Of a stretch of DNA of 64,000 bases, positions 19,405 to 28,300 are shown one piece after another (positions within the stretch are counted from its first letter, which is position 1; the number at the start of each line of letters is the position of its first letter). The notes under the pieces are model-generated. The model saw only the letters and a list, made by a program, of their open reading frames with translations. It did not search any database and was not told the origin of the DNA. The translations under genes were made by a program, and so were the position numbers. Source of the DNA: Vibrio tubiashii (GTDB lineage Bacteria; Pseudomonadota; Gammaproteobacteria; Enterobacterales; Vibrionaceae); NCBI RefSeq assembly GCF_028551255.1, contig NZ_CP117029.1, positions 186,001-250,000 on the forward strand. Direction: 5' to 3'.

Positions 19405-19885
19405 ACTCCGTAAACAAAGTCTCGTATTTAACAAACGCAGTTTGAGTTTCGCCGTAATACAAGGTGCCTTCAGACTGAATCGCGACGCGTAGCCAGCTTT
19501 CAGCGGATGTTGGTTTCGCTACAGAGATTGCCCAGTGTTGGCCAGTACTATCTGTTGGCTGCATATCCAAAGGTTGAGCACTTTGTTCTTGGCTATCGAC
19601 AATGGATAGCTTTACACCTTCTAAAGGGAAAGCCGCTTTTAAAGATAAGTCCAAACCGTTCGCGGTTAACTTCTCGGAACGAAACTGCACTTTAAAGTCG
19701 CCGTTGGTCATATCACACAGTCCACTGGTGTAGCGGCAGTTAGATTTGGCGGCTAACTTATAGGTTTCGCCTTCTTTCGCGGCATGAGGCTTTTCACTCA
19801 GCGCCATATCTGTCCCAAAGTAGGCAATCAGAGAAAGAATTGGGGCAATCAATAATGCGATTAGAAAGTGCTTATTTTTGAACAT
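19403..19885 (-). CDS. Small membrane-anchored periplasmic protein of unknown function
   Basis: The 160-residue product has one N-terminal membrane segment (about residues 7-24, LIALLIAPILSLIAYFG) and a hydrophilic remainder predicted outside the inner membrane. Two cysteines (Cys50, Cys57 in NCRYTSGLCD) could form a disulfide. The rest looks beta-rich, with SWLRVAIQSEG near the end. I do not recognise a family. It lies between crbS and actP, on the strand of actP, and its stop codon touches the octamer array. Its position suggests, without proof, a role linked to acetate sensing or the envelope. Confidence 0.75.
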   Translation of the reverse strand: MFKNKHFLIALLIAPILSLIAYFGTDMALSEKPHAAKEGETYKLAAKSNCRYTSGLCDMTNGDFKVQFRSEKLTANGLDLSLKAAFPLEGVKLSIVDSQEQSAQPLDMQPTDSTGQHWAISVAKPTSAESWLRVAIQSEGTLYYGETQTAFVKYETLFTE

Positions 19886-20104
19886 AAAATACTAATTCCA
19901 TCAATTATCTGTTCATTTTTACTGGCTAAAATCGCTGATAACTTCGTTAAAGATTTTGAAGGTAGAGCAACTAGCTTGCTGCAATCTTTGCCTTGTTCTA
20001 AGCGATTTTTTCTGCGTAACCCCTGAACTTCTAATGAATGGCATTAGTATGCGTCCTTGCTACGGCTCAGGGAATTTCTAATTATTAGAATAAGTTAAGC
20101 GAAT

Positions 20105-20131
20105 AAAAAAGCCCCCGAGGGGGCTTTTGTG
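20105..20131 (-). terminator. Rho-independent terminator after actP
   Basis: AAAGCCCCC / GGGGGCTTTTTT on the minus strand, 15 bp past the actP stop codon, with a long T-tract. Confidence 0.9.
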
Positions 20132-20145
20132 GCTTAGGTATTATT

Positions 20146-21873
20146 TTAGTGGTCTACTGCACCGCCAGCGCCTGCTGGTACACGTACGTGTTCAACCAAG
20201 TCTTTCACTTCTTGTGGTGTTTCTGCTGTTACTTTCGATACAGCGAATGCGACTGCGAAGTTAAAGACTGCACCAATTGCACCGAATGCGTTTGGTTCAA
20301 TGCCTAGGAACCAGTTGCTGCCCCAGCTTTCTAGGTAAGTCCAGTCAGCAACAAACAGGATGCCTTTGTGCTGGAATACGTAGAATAGAGTGATACTGAT
20401 ACCTGCAATCATACCCGCGATTGCGCCTTCCTTGTTGATACCCTTGCTGAAGATACCCATCATCAGTGCCGGGAAGATTGAGGAGGCCGCAAGACCAAAT
20501 GCCAGTGCTACCGTACCTGCTGCAAAGCCTGGCGGGTTGAGGCCGAGATAGCCTGCCACCGCAATCGCCACCGCCATGGAAATCCGACTGGCGAGCAGCT
20601 CTTTCTTCTCGGATATATTCGGATTGATGACGCCTTTGATTAAATCATGGGATATCGCAGAGGATATTGCGAGCAATAGACCTGCCGCCGTTGATAGTGC
20701 TGCTGCCAGACCACCGGCTGCCACCAAGGCAATCACCCAGTTTGGAAGCTTAGCAATCTCAGGGTTAGCCAGTACCATGATGTCACGGTCAACTTTCAGT
20801 TCGTTAGTCGCTGGGTTTGACGTGTATTCAATCAGACCATCACCGTTCTTATCATCAAAGCCTAGTAGACCTGTTTTCTCCCAGTTTTTGAACCAGTCAG
20901 GACGCTCATCATAAGCTAGGTGCTGACCTGGAGCTGGGTTTACGGTATCCATTAGGTTTAGACGAGCCATCGCTGATACTGCTGGTGCAGTTGTGTATAG
21001 GATAGCGATGAAGACTAGTGCCCAACCTGCTGAAGTACGTGCGTCACGCACTTTAGGTACCGTGAAGAAACGGATGATTACGTGTGGTAGACCCGCAGTA
21101 CCGATCATTAGCGACATGGTGTAAACAAACATATTGAGTGTGTCGCCACGGACTTGAGTGGTGTATTCACTAAAGCCGAGTTCGGTGACCACTTGGTCGA
21201 GCCTATCGAGTAGATAGACGTCGGTGCCTTGGATGGTACTACCGAGACCAATCTGAGGAAGAGGGTGACCAGTCAGTTGCAGAGAGATAAAGATTGCAGG
21301 AATAGTGTAAGCTAAAATGAGTACGCAATATTGAGCAATCTGCGTGTAAGTAATCCCTTTCATGCCACCCATTACAGCGTACATGAATACGATACACATA
21401 CCGATCAGAAGACCAGTAGAGTAATCAACTTCTAGGAAACGACCGAACGCAACACCAACGCCTTTCATCTGACCGATAACATAAGTGACCGACGCGATGA
21501 TAAGACAGACAACTGCTACGATACGTGCTGCGTTTGAGTAGAAACGCTCACCTACGAACTCTGGTACAGTAAACTTGCCGAACTTACGTAGGTAAGGTGC
21601 AAGTAGTAGTGCAAGAAGTACGTAACCGCCAGTCCAACCCATTAGGAATACGGAACCGCCGTAACCCATAAATGCAATCAGACCTGCCATAGAGATAAAT
21701 GATGCGGCTGACATCCAGTCTGCTGCGGTTGCCATACCGTTGGCGATTGGGTTTACACCACCGCCTGCAACATAAAACTCTTTAGTTGACCCAGCACGTG
21801 CCCAAATCGCAATACCGATGTAAAGGATAAAGGTCGCACCAACAACGAGGTAAGTGATAGTTTTCAAATCCAT
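20146..21873 (-). CDS. actP: Cation/acetate symporter
   Basis: ActP takes up acetate and similar small acids with sodium. The 575-residue protein belongs to the sodium:solute symporter family with about thirteen membrane segments; ADWMSAASFISMAGLIAFMG and GGMKGITYTQIAQYCVLI are typical. A hydrophilic insert (about 305-360, WFKNWEKTGLLGFDDKNGDG) is also found in Vibrio-type ActP-like proteins. The preceding DUF485 gene is 12 bp upstream, the usual yjcH-actP pair. Together with acs it forms the acetate scavenging module. Confidence 0.93.
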   Translation of the reverse strand: MDLKTITYLVVGATFILYIGIAIWARAGSTKEFYVAGGGVNPIANGMATAADWMSAASFISMAGLIAFMGYGGSVFLMGWTGGYVLLALLLAPYLRKFGKFTVPEFVGERFYSNAARIVAVVCLIIASVTYVIGQMKGVGVAFGRFLEVDYSTGLLIGMCIVFMYAVMGGMKGITYTQIAQYCVLILAYTIPAIFISLQLTGHPLPQIGLGSTIQGTDVYLLDRLDQVVTELGFSEYTTQVRGDTLNMFVYTMSLMIGTAGLPHVIIRFFTVPKVRDARTSAGWALVFIAILYTTAPAVSAMARLNLMDTVNPAPGQHLAYDERPDWFKNWEKTGLLGFDDKNGDGLIEYTSNPATNELKVDRDIMVLANPEIAKLPNWVIALVAAGGLAAALSTAAGLLLAISSAISHDLIKGVINPNISEKKELLASRISMAVAIAVAGYLGLNPPGFAAGTVALAFGLAASSIFPALMMGIFSKGINKEGAIAGMIAGISITLFYVFQHKGILFVADWTYLESWGSNWFLGIEPNAFGAIGAVFNFAVAFAVSKVTAETPQEVKDLVEHVRVPAGAGGAVDH

Positions 21874-21885
21874 CTGAGTTACTCC

Positions 21886-22149
21886 TTACTCATCTACGCC
21901 GAATTCACGGTCGATTTGGCGCATTTTCCACGCGTAGTAGAAAATAATACCCAGGAAGGCATAGATAGAGCCTTGTTGAGCAAACCAGAAACCAAGCTTG
22001 TACCCGCCTAGTTGAAATTGATTGAGTTCATCTACAAATAAAATGCCGCAGCCGAAAGAAACGACAAACCAGATAACCATAAGGCTAACCATTAGTTTTA
22101 CGTTCTTATCCCAGTAGGCTTTGGCTTTATCCTGACTTTCAAACGCCAT
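21886..22149 (-). CDS. DUF485 small membrane protein (YjcH-like partner of ActP)
   Basis: An 87-residue protein with two membrane helices (VSLMVIWFVVSFGCGILFV and QQGSIYAFLGIIFYYAW). DUF485 proteins are almost always encoded just before ActP-type symporters, as here with a 12-bp gap, and are thought to assist the symporter; the mechanism is not established. A TAAGGAGA ribosome site precedes the ATG. Complete and typical. Confidence 0.93.
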   Translation of the reverse strand: MAFESQDKAKAYWDKNVKLMVSLMVIWFVVSFGCGILFVDELNQFQLGGYKLGFWFAQQGSIYAFLGIIFYYAWKMRQIDREFGVDE

Positions 22150-22244
22150 TGCCGTCTCCTTACGTGTTCGTTGTTAAGAAAATGTTTCAATATCTACATT
22201 AGCAAGGGTGGGGCAAGAACTCTTTTCAACTTTAGTCGCGGTGA

Positions 22245-22278
22245 GAAAAACAAAAAGCGCCTAAAAATAAGGCGCTTA
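22245..22278 (-). terminator. Rho-independent terminator after marC
   Basis: Minus-strand stem AAGCGCCT / AGGCGCTT followed by TTTTTG, about 90 bp past the marC stop, separating marC from the DUF485-actP promoter region. Confidence 0.82.
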
Positions 22279-22365
22279 AGTATTAATGATAGATTTTTGT
22301 GATGTTAATGGTGTGTTAAATTAGCCTAAAGTCTAACGTTTTATTGTTAGTCTTATCGATTTTCG

Positions 22366-22992
22366 TTATCCGGCGTAAAAATCTTTGATCCCCATCAGCA
22401 GGTTGCTTACTGCTACAGCCGCAAGAATAAGCCCCATAACACGACTGATAATGGCGGCACCGACATTGCCAATCCACTTCTGAATATGTGTCGCACCAAG
22501 AAGTAACAATAGGGTGATAAGTAAAACCGTCACCATGACAGCGGCAGTAATTCCCTGATCGACAAGTGCGTATCTATGATTGTCCGTCAGCATGACAATC
22601 GCCATCATCGCTCCCGGAGAAGCGATAGAAGGAATAGCTAAAGGGTAAACCGCCAAATCAGCGAGATCGGAATGACTCACTTCTTCAGAAAGCTTGGTTT
22701 CTTGTTCAGGTTTAGACTCGCCAAAGATCATGGTTAGGGCAAACAGTAGTAGCACTAAGCCACCTGCCGCCTGAAATGCAGGCAGAGGTATCTGCATCGC
22801 TTCAAGGAGCAACTGACCTGCGACGAGGAAAAACAGTAGTACGCCCGTTGCAATAGCTACGGCCTTTAACGCGACCAAACGGCGCTGTTTAGCGGTGAGA
22901 TGCTGAGTTTGAGATAAGTAAACCGGGACTGAGCCAATAGGATCGATGACAGCCCACAGGACGACGAATTGAGTAATTAGAACGCTTAGCAA
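22366..22992 (-). CDS. MarC family integral membrane protein
   Basis: A 208-residue protein with about six membrane segments. FVVLWAVIDPIGSVPVYLSQT at the N-terminus and AIPSIASPGAMMAIVML near the middle are MarC/YhgN signatures. Despite the name, the family is not shown to give multidrug resistance, and its role is unknown. It sits between crbR and DUF485-actP on the same strand but has its own terminator. Confidence 0.9.
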   Translation of the reverse strand: MLSVLITQFVVLWAVIDPIGSVPVYLSQTQHLTAKQRRLVALKAVAIATGVLLFFLVAGQLLLEAMQIPLPAFQAAGGLVLLLFALTMIFGESKPEQETKLSEEVSHSDLADLAVYPLAIPSIASPGAMMAIVMLTDNHRYALVDQGITAAVMVTVLLITLLLLLGATHIQKWIGNVGAAIISRVMGLILAAVAVSNLLMGIKDFYAG

Positions 22993-23097
22993 GAGAAGTA
23001 CTCCCAGAGTTTGTTGAACAGAGGGGTAAATCAGATTGTTGCCTGATTCCTCAAGTGTAGCAAAATTCTAGGAGTAACTTTGTCAGAAACTGGTGAG

Positions 23098-23733
23098 TTA
23101 AGCCTCTGATTCGAGTTGTTGAAGTAAAATAACCGCTTGAGTACGATTTTTTACACCTAACTTACGGAATATCGCCGTCATATGAGCCTTTATTGTTGCT
23201 TCTGATACATTTAACTCATAAGCAATCTGCTTATTCAGCAAGCCATCAGATAGCATTCCTAAGACTTTATATTGCTGTGGGGTCAAAGTGGCAATTTTTT
23301 CTGCTAAATCATTACACGCTGCGTTGTTGGTAATGGAACCTTCAGGGAAGAAAGGTTCGCCATTGAGCACCTGATTGAGAGCACTGACGAGCTCACGCAT
23401 ATCACTGGATTTAGGAATAAAACCGAATGCGCCATGACTCTTAACCTGAGTCACTACTGACGGTTCTTCACTAGCTGAGACGACCACAATGGGTAAATCA
23501 GGATATTCAGCACGCAGTTGAATCAAGCCTGACATGCCGTTTGCTCCAGGCATCTTTAAGTCGAGCAGAAGTAGGTCCGGTTCGTCTTCTTTAGCGAGCA
23601 GGGTAAGAAGGGCATCTAACGAGTCGGCTTCTAGCAGATTTGCGCCACTCACCGCCATATGCACCGATTGAAACAGAGCATTGCGAAACAGCGGATGATC
23701 ATCCGCAATGATAATGGTGTAGGTCGAATCCAT
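23098..23733 (-). CDS. crbR: LuxR/NarL-type response regulator of the acetate switch (CrbR)
   Basis: The 211-residue protein has an N-terminal receiver (Asp11-Asp12 acidic pocket, phosphoacceptor Asp58 in LLLLDLKMPG, lysine in IPKSSD) and a C-terminal LuxR helix-turn-helix (LTPQQYKVLGMLSDGLLNKQ onward, about 148-205). In Vibrio, CrbR pairs with CrbS to activate acs. The proximity of acs, actP and crbS supports that identity over another NarL-type regulator, but the assignment rests on context and overall resemblance. Confidence 0.85.
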   Translation of the reverse strand: MDSTYTIIIADDHPLFRNALFQSVHMAVSGANLLEADSLDALLTLLAKEDEPDLLLLDLKMPGANGMSGLIQLRAEYPDLPIVVVSASEEPSVVTQVKSHGAFGFIPKSSDMRELVSALNQVLNGEPFFPEGSITNNAACNDLAEKIATLTPQQYKVLGMLSDGLLNKQIAYELNVSEATIKAHMTAIFRKLGVKNRTQAVILLQQLESEA

Positions 23734-23900
23734 GACGTTAACTACTTATGACGGTTTAGTTAATAGAATTATTGTCATCTTTGCGATTGTGGACAATGTT
23801 TATCCGCTAAAAGTCTGAACTGTATCGGGTTTTATTAGCGAAATTGCATATAAATGTATGTTGTGACGGAGGAATCTGGAGTGCATCATTGTTCAATGAA

Positions 23901-23930
23901 AAATTGAAGCGCCAGTGGATAACTGGCGCT
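23901..23930 (-). terminator. Probable terminator after dsbD
   Basis: A perfect nine-pair stem AGCGCCAGT / ACTGGCGCT with a five-base loop lies 10 bp past the dsbD stop. On the minus strand it is followed by TCAATTTTTC, a modest T-rich tail. Confidence 0.7.
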
Positions 23931-23940
23931 GTTTGAAAGC

Positions 23941-25734
23941 TTAGAGGTTATGGGTGTCCAAATGCTGCAAGAATGTCTCTGCGTTCATAAAGCCAGTAAT
24001 GCGAGCGTTTGAAACGGACTCTCCATTAGTATCCCAGAACTCGATAGTAGGAAGCCCTAGCACGCTCATCTCTTTCAATAAGGCAATGTCTTGTGGTTGG
24101 TTTCGTGTCACGTCTGCTTGCAGTAACACAAAATCCTTGAGGCGCGACTCAACATCAGGCTGGTGGAAGGTGTATTTCTCAAACTCTTTACAGGCGACAC
24201 ACCAGTCGGCGTAGAAATCGAGCATGACCGCTTTGCCGTCCGCTTTTGCTTTAGCAAGTTGTGTGTTGAGCTGTTCAACATTGGCGATACGGATAAACTC
24301 TATCTGATTTTGTTTCTGTGCTGTGCTGATCGCGCTCTTACCAAAGTAGTGGTTCAATGCAGGTTGAGCTGAGGCAAATAGACCCAGCACGGCGATGATT
24401 CCTACCACGCTCTGTTTCCAGCCACCAAATGGCAGTGAGTTCTTAACATGATATAGCCAACCAAACGCTGCGATGCCGAGCACTGACCATAATCCTGTCG
24501 CCCACACCTCAGGCAAGATGCGCTCAAGTAAGAATATTGGCGCAGCCAGTAGAATGAAGCCAAACAGAGTCTTGACTCGGTCCATCCAATTGCCCGCTTT
24601 TGGTAGCAGCTTGTTGCCAAAGACAGCGACTAGCATCAATGGGATCCCCATACCTATAGCTAGTGCGTATAGAGCGATACCACCAGTGAGTAGATCGCCA
24701 CTTTGTGCAACGTACAACAGAGCACCAGAGAGCGGCGCAGTGGTACAAGGTGAACAAACTAAGCCAGAAATCGCTCCCATGGCGAATACGCCCAGTGAAC
24801 TTCCACCTTGCTGTTTATTGCTTAAATTGTTCAACCATGTCTGAACGCTGCTAGGCAGTTGCAAGCTATAGAGACCAAACATGGAGAGTGCCAGAGCGAC
24901 AAATAAAACACTTAAACCAACTAAGACATAAGGGTGCTGCATGGCCGCTTGAAATTGCATACCAGCTGACGCAACAACTAGGCCGAGTAAGGTATAAGTC
25001 AGTGCCATGCCTTGCACGTAGATAAAGGCCAACCCTAGGGCACGTCCATGGCTAAGCTTACCGCTACCCAAAACAATACTGGTTAAAATTGGGTACATTG
25101 GCAGTACGCATGGTGTAAAGGCAAGACCAACACCTAAAGCCAAAAATAGTAGAGGCGTCCACCAGTTGTCACTGAGCTTAGAAGCAAGGTTTGATTCGCT
25201 TGAGACAGGTGTTTGCTTTGTTGCTGTTGTTGAATTTGCCGGTTCTTTTTGAGTTGGAATGACAGCATTCGCTTCTTGGAAGTCGAAGCTAGTGACGTCG
25301 ATAACTCGGGTTTCTGGTGGGTAGCAAAAACCGGCTTTGGCACAGCCTTGGTATTGAACGATCAGGCGTGCCCCATCTTGGTAATTTGCGATCGGAACTT
25401 CGACAAACAGTGGTGTCGTGTAAATATTTACTTCACCAAAGAACTCATCTTTGTAAGGTTCTCCATCTCGCATTTCAATATCACCCAGAGTGATATTTTC
25501 GCCACTGACAGAAATACGATGTTGATAGAGGTAGTAATCTTCTTTGACTTGCCAATCGAGGAAAACGCGATTCCCTTGTTGGAAAGAATTGAATGGAAAA
25601 GCTTGGTCTACCGGAACAAAAGTATTGTTGCTAACGCCAAAGCTTGGTGCGGAGTTTGATTGCTCAAAAACGGCCAAAGCAGGTGCAGAAACAATAGAAA
25701 AACACAGCAGAATTAGAGATAAAGCGAAGCGCAT
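23941..25734 (-). CDS. dsbD: Thiol:disulfide interchange protein DsbD
   Basis: DsbD passes electrons from cytoplasmic thioredoxin across the inner membrane to periplasmic DsbC/DsbG and cytochrome c maturation. The 597-residue protein has a signal peptide (cut after SAPALA), an N-terminal immunoglobulin-like domain with the cysteine pair in [14 protein letters not shown], eight membrane segments with the cysteines in [10 protein letters not shown] and [12 protein letters not shown], and a C-terminal thioredoxin domain with WCVAC. All three cysteine pairs are intact. In E. coli it neighbours dcuA-cutA; here an arginine/pyrimidine block intervenes and no cutA is seen. Confidence 0.97.
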   Translation of the reverse strand: MRFALSLILLCFSIVSAPALAVFEQSNSAPSFGVSNNTFVPVDQAFPFNSFQQGNRVFLDWQVKEDYYLYQHRISVSGENITLGDIEMRDGEPYKDEFFGEVNIYTTPLFVEVPIANYQDGARLIVQYQGCAKAGFCYPPETRVIDVTSFDFQEANAVIPTQKEPANSTTATKQTPVSSESNLASKLSDNWWTPLLFLALGVGLAFTPCVLPMYPILTSIVLGSGKLSHGRALGLAFIYVQGMALTYTLLGLVVASAGMQFQAAMQHPYVLVGLSVLFVALALSMFGLYSLQLPSSVQTWLNNLSNKQQGGSSLGVFAMGAISGLVCSPCTTAPLSGALLYVAQSGDLLTGGIALYALAIGMGIPLMLVAVFGNKLLPKAGNWMDRVKTLFGFILLAAPIFLLERILPEVWATGLWSVLGIAAFGWLYHVKNSLPFGGWKQSVVGIIAVLGLFASAQPALNHYFGKSAISTAQKQNQIEFIRIANVEQLNTQLAKAKADGKAVMLDFYADWCVACKEFEKYTFHQPDVESRLKDFVLLQADVTRNQPQDIALLKEMSVLGLPTIEFWDTNGESVSNARITGFMNAETFLQHLDTHNL

Positions 25735-25881
25735 AGAAGAGTCACTTAAGTTAAATTTTCATCATTTTAACTCAATCAGACAGAGGAAAGGGGGAATAAG
25801 TTTCAACTCGCTATCATTTAGTACATTTTTTGTGTGATGCCTCCCCAAAGAAATGGGGCTCTTAGAGGAGGCAATAAAGTA

Positions 25882-26370
25882 CTAAGCGACACCTAATCGC
25901 GCACGAACCACACGTTCACACGCATCAATGTTGTCAGTATCTTTCGGGATGACAAGTACCGTGTCGTTACCGCCAACCGTGCCTAAGATCTCGGTGTGAG
26001 GATCAATATCGACTAAACGAGCAACAAGTTGTGCGCTACCTGGGTGGGTTTTGACCACCACCATGGCTTGGTTATGAGTAATGAATTCTATCTGGGAAGA
26101 GATAGAAGACTCGACACGTACCGGAGCCGTTTCAACGGTAATGCAGTAAACCTTCTTACCACACGCATTCTGGACTTTCACTACACCTAACTGAGACAGC
26201 AATCTAGAGACGGTTGATTGACTGATACCCTCGAAACCAATATCTACTAAGGCTTCACGGAGCTCATTTTGAGTGCTAAAACTTTGCTGTTGCAGCAGAC
26301 GTTTGCATGCCGCGGTTAGCGTTTTGTCTTCACTGTAGTCAATAGTGGTTGCGTTTAGAGTTTCACTCAT
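25882..26370 (-). CDS. ArgR-family arginine-responsive regulator, divergent paralogue
   Basis: The 162-residue protein has the ArgR plan: an N-terminal winged helix (ISQSTVSRLLSQLGVV, about residues 50-65) and a C-terminal oligomerisation and arginine-binding domain (MVVVKTHPGSAQLVARLVD, GTVGGNDTVLVI). It differs clearly from the classical Vibrio ArgR that neighbours mdh. The ligand motif GT(I/V)xGDDT reads GTVGGNDT, so the first arginine-contacting aspartate is asparagine. Lying beside argF-arcC-arcA, it is a candidate regulator of arginine catabolism. Called argR by similarity only; specificity is unproven. Confidence 0.85.
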   Translation of the reverse strand: MSETLNATTIDYSEDKTLTAACKRLLQQQSFSTQNELREALVDIGFEGISQSTVSRLLSQLGVVKVQNACGKKVYCITVETAPVRVESSISSQIEFITHNQAMVVVKTHPGSAQLVARLVDIDPHTEILGTVGGNDTVLVIPKDTDNIDACERVVRARLGVA

Positions 26371-26599
26371 GGGAACTCCTTAAAAAACATGACGTAGGGA
26401 TGATTCGTCCATGTAACTATCAGCACTTAACTCCATCTAGGTGCCGTACTATTTGATTGAGCGGTCACTTCTTTTTTTTTGGTGACTTATATTTGATGCG
26501 ATCATAATACCACCAAAGTATATGTGGCTTTGTGAGAGTGATCGCCAAATAAATAACTGCTTTAACGGATGTTTTTTGGATAAATGTTCTGATGGAAAG
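26371..26599. other. Upstream region of the argR paralogue
   Basis: This non-coding stretch holds a CRP-like site TGTGA-N6-TCgCc at 26531-26546 (8 of 10 consensus positions), a GTCAC/GTGAC inverted repeat flanking a T-run at 26464-26484, and TGAT-GCG-ATCA at 26494-26504. Together they suggest a regulated promoter for the argR paralogue, but no start site can be fixed by eye. Confidence 0.4.
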
Positions 26600-26633
26600 T
26601 GGATATTTATTCCTGATTGGGAATAAATATCCA
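26600..26633. promoter_or_regulatory. Perfect 14-bp inverted repeat resembling a paired ARG box
   Basis: The arms tggatatttattcc and ggaataaatatcca are exact reverse complements around a six-base loop. Each arm matches the ARG-box core TGAATWWWWATTCA at 12 of 14 positions, and the arm centres are 20 bp apart, the spacing of the E. coli argR operator. No T-tract follows on either strand, so it is a poor intrinsic terminator for pyrI. It lies 44 bp past pyrI and 230 bp upstream of the argR paralogue. Confidence 0.5.
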
Positions 26634-26676
26634 GCTTAATTTTAGAGGGAGCGTAGCGAGATTAAGCGCTGATTGC

Positions 26677-27141
26677 TTAGCGCGCTTCCGTCATGATTTC
26701 GCGTGAGAATACTTTTTCACAGTAATGGCATTTTAGCTGCACATTCTCTTTCTTTTGCTGCACATTAAAGCGACTTTCTACTGGTTCTCCGTGTGAAATA
26801 CAGTTGCTATTCGGGCACTCAAACACACTTTCAATGCTTTCTGGAAGCACAAGATTAAGCTTGTTGACGACCTTGTATTCTTCAATCTGATTCACTGTTG
26901 CTTTTGGAGCGTAAAGCGCCAGTTGGTTCGCTTGCTCTTTAGTCAGGTAGATGTTTTCAATCTTGATCAGGTCTTTAGCACCTAGCGCTGAAGAAGGCAG
27001 GTTTAAACCTATCGTAATACGCTCATTTGACTTGTGCATCTTGAACAGTTTCAGTACCTTGATGCCAATGTTTGCAGGAATATGGTCAATGACAGAGCCG
27101 TTGCGAATCGCTTCTACTTGTAGTTGAGTTTCTTTTACCAT
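26677..27141 (-). CDS. pyrI: Aspartate carbamoyltransferase regulatory chain
   Basis: PyrI binds CTP or ATP and imposes allosteric control on the PyrB catalytic trimers. The 154-residue protein has the N-terminal nucleotide-binding domain ([29 protein letters not shown]) and the C-terminal zinc domain with the four cysteines CPNSNC and CHYC (about residues 108-143). It follows pyrB with a 17-bp gap in one operon. Complete and typical. Confidence 0.98.
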   Translation of the reverse strand: MVKETQLQVEAIRNGSVIDHIPANIGIKVLKLFKMHKSNERITIGLNLPSSALGAKDLIKIENIYLTKEQANQLALYAPKATVNQIEEYKVVNKLNLVLPESIESVFECPNSNCISHGEPVESRFNVQQKKENVQLKCHYCEKVFSREIMTEAR

Positions 27142-27158
27142 GATAGTTCTCCTGCGGA

Positions 27159-28088
27159 TTAAAGAGTTTCGTTCAAGACTAGGGCTAGCAGAGCTTCGCG
27201 CGCATAAACGCCATTTTCAGCTTGCTCGAAGTAGTAAGCGTGTTTGGTCTTATCGACATCTGTGGTGATCTCGTCAACACGTGGTAGTGGGTGAAGCACT
27301 TTTAGGTTGTCGCGCGCGCCTTCTAGAGTTGCTGCTGTAAGGATGAAGGCTGATTTCATGTGGGCGTACTCTGACTCATCAAAACGTTCTTTTTGCACTC
27401 GCGTCATGTAAAGCACATCCAGCTCAGGAACCACTTCTTCAATGTTGTTGTGCATACTGAACTTGATACCCGCTTCCTCTAACTCTTCGCAGATGTAGTC
27501 AGGCATAGCCAACGCATCTGGCGCGATAAAGAAGAAGCGCACATTGTTAAATTTTGCCAGTGCTTGAGTCAGTGAGTGCACAGTGCGGCCATATTTAAGG
27601 TCCCCTACGAAAGCAACGTTGAGGTTATCAAGCGTGCCTTGCGTTTCGTGGATAGAGAATAAGTCGAGCAGAGTTTGGGTTGGGTGTTGGTTTGCGCCGT
27701 CGCCACCGTTAATGATTGGCACACCATTAGAGAACTCAGACGCTAAACGCGCAGCTCCTTCTTGAGGATGGCGCATCACAAAGGCATCAACATAGGAAGC
27801 GATGACTTGTACCGAGTCAGCCAAGGTTTCCCCTTTTTTAGCCAGAGAGGTGTTACCCCCGTTATCGAAGCCAATCACGCTGCCGCCTAAACGCTCAACG
27901 GCGGTTTCAAACGACAGACGGGTACGAGTCGATGGTTCGAAGAAGCAACTCGCCACGACTTTGTTTTTTAGTAGCTCAGGGTTTGGTTCTGCTTTTAAGC
28001 GTGCTGCAGTATCGACGATAAGTTCAAGCTCGTTGCGGCTGAGCTCAGGGATGGAGATGATGTGCTTGTTAAATAACGAATGCGCCAT
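27159..28088 (-). CDS. pyrB: Aspartate carbamoyltransferase catalytic chain
   Basis: PyrB condenses carbamoyl phosphate with aspartate, the committed step of pyrimidine synthesis. The ATG at 28088 ([18 protein letters not shown]) is preceded by GAGGCGAGGAAAT; an in-frame start 21 bp earlier is less likely. The 309-residue chain has the carbamoyl-phosphate loop [23 protein letters not shown] and LHPLPRVDE. Its leader carries the pyrL peptide and an attenuator. It shares its carbamoyl phosphate substrate with argF and arcC just upstream. Confidence 0.98.
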   Translation of the reverse strand: MAHSLFNKHIISIPELSRNELELIVDTAARLKAEPNPELLKNKVVASCFFEPSTRTRLSFETAVERLGGSVIGFDNGGNTSLAKKGETLADSVQVIASYVDAFVMRHPQEGAARLASEFSNGVPIINGGDGANQHPTQTLLDLFSIHETQGTLDNLNVAFVGDLKYGRTVHSLTQALAKFNNVRFFFIAPDALAMPDYICEELEEAGIKFSMHNNIEEVVPELDVLYMTRVQKERFDESEYAHMKSAFILTAATLEGARDNLKVLHPLPRVDEITTDVDKTKHAYYFEQAENGVYAREALLALVLNETL

Positions 28089-28120
28089 AGCTGTATTTCC
28101 TCGCCTCATAGATGACAGAC

Positions 28121-28149
28121 AAAAAAAAGCCCCCTAACAATAGGAGGCT
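28121..28149 (-). terminator. pyrBI attenuator terminator
   Basis: The minus strand forms AGCCTCCTA / TAGGGGGCT with a TTGT loop followed by eight T, ending about 33 bp before the pyrB start codon. The pyrL stop codon TAG lies within the 3' arm. A translating ribosome close behind polymerase would cover the stem and let transcription enter pyrB, as in enterobacterial pyrBI. Confidence 0.93.
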
Positions 28150-28244
28150 GATAAAGGATCGATGGAGAACAAAAATAAAACAGCTGACGTCCCTGATTCA
28201 GGGCGCGTTTTGTAGCAACGATGGGTTACTAGTAGCTGAAACAT
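28134..28244 (-). CDS. pyrL: pyrBI leader peptide
   Basis: A 36-codon reading frame starts with ATG at 28244, preceded by AAGGAGTACAAA, an excellent ribosome site. It begins MFQLLVTHRCYKTRP, passes through a U-rich stretch encoding AVLFLFS (TGTTTTATTTTTGTTCTCC) and ends SASYC with its TAG inside the terminator stem. A CCCTGAATCAGGG hairpin precedes the U-rich stretch and could be the polymerase pause signal. This reproduces the known UTP-sensing attenuation layout of E. coli pyrBI. The peptide itself is probably without function beyond regulation. Confidence 0.9.
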   Translation of the reverse strand: MFQLLVTHRCYKTRPESGTSAVLFLFSIDPLSASYC

Positions 28245-28272
28245 TTTGTACTCCTTAGACAAATTGCGGAGG

Positions 28273-28300
28273 ATTATACGGACAAAATTACGCGACGCAA
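28273..28300 (-). promoter_or_regulatory. pyrBI sigma-70 promoter
   Basis: On the minus strand TTGCGT (-35, 28295-28300) and a perfect TATAAT (-10, 28273-28278) are 16 bp apart. Transcription should begin near 28266, about 22 bp before the pyrL start codon, which fits the attenuator model. Confidence 0.8.

Noticed and set aside
19213..19434. Minus-strand frame encoding ELESWRAG repeats
   Set aside because: It arises from the 8-bp octamer array (24 bp equals three units), overlaps the end of a better gene and has no ribosome site.
25838..25872. GCCTCC...GGAGGC hairpin after the argR paralogue as terminator
   Set aside because: The stem is interrupted and no T-tract follows on the minus strand; not firm enough to call.
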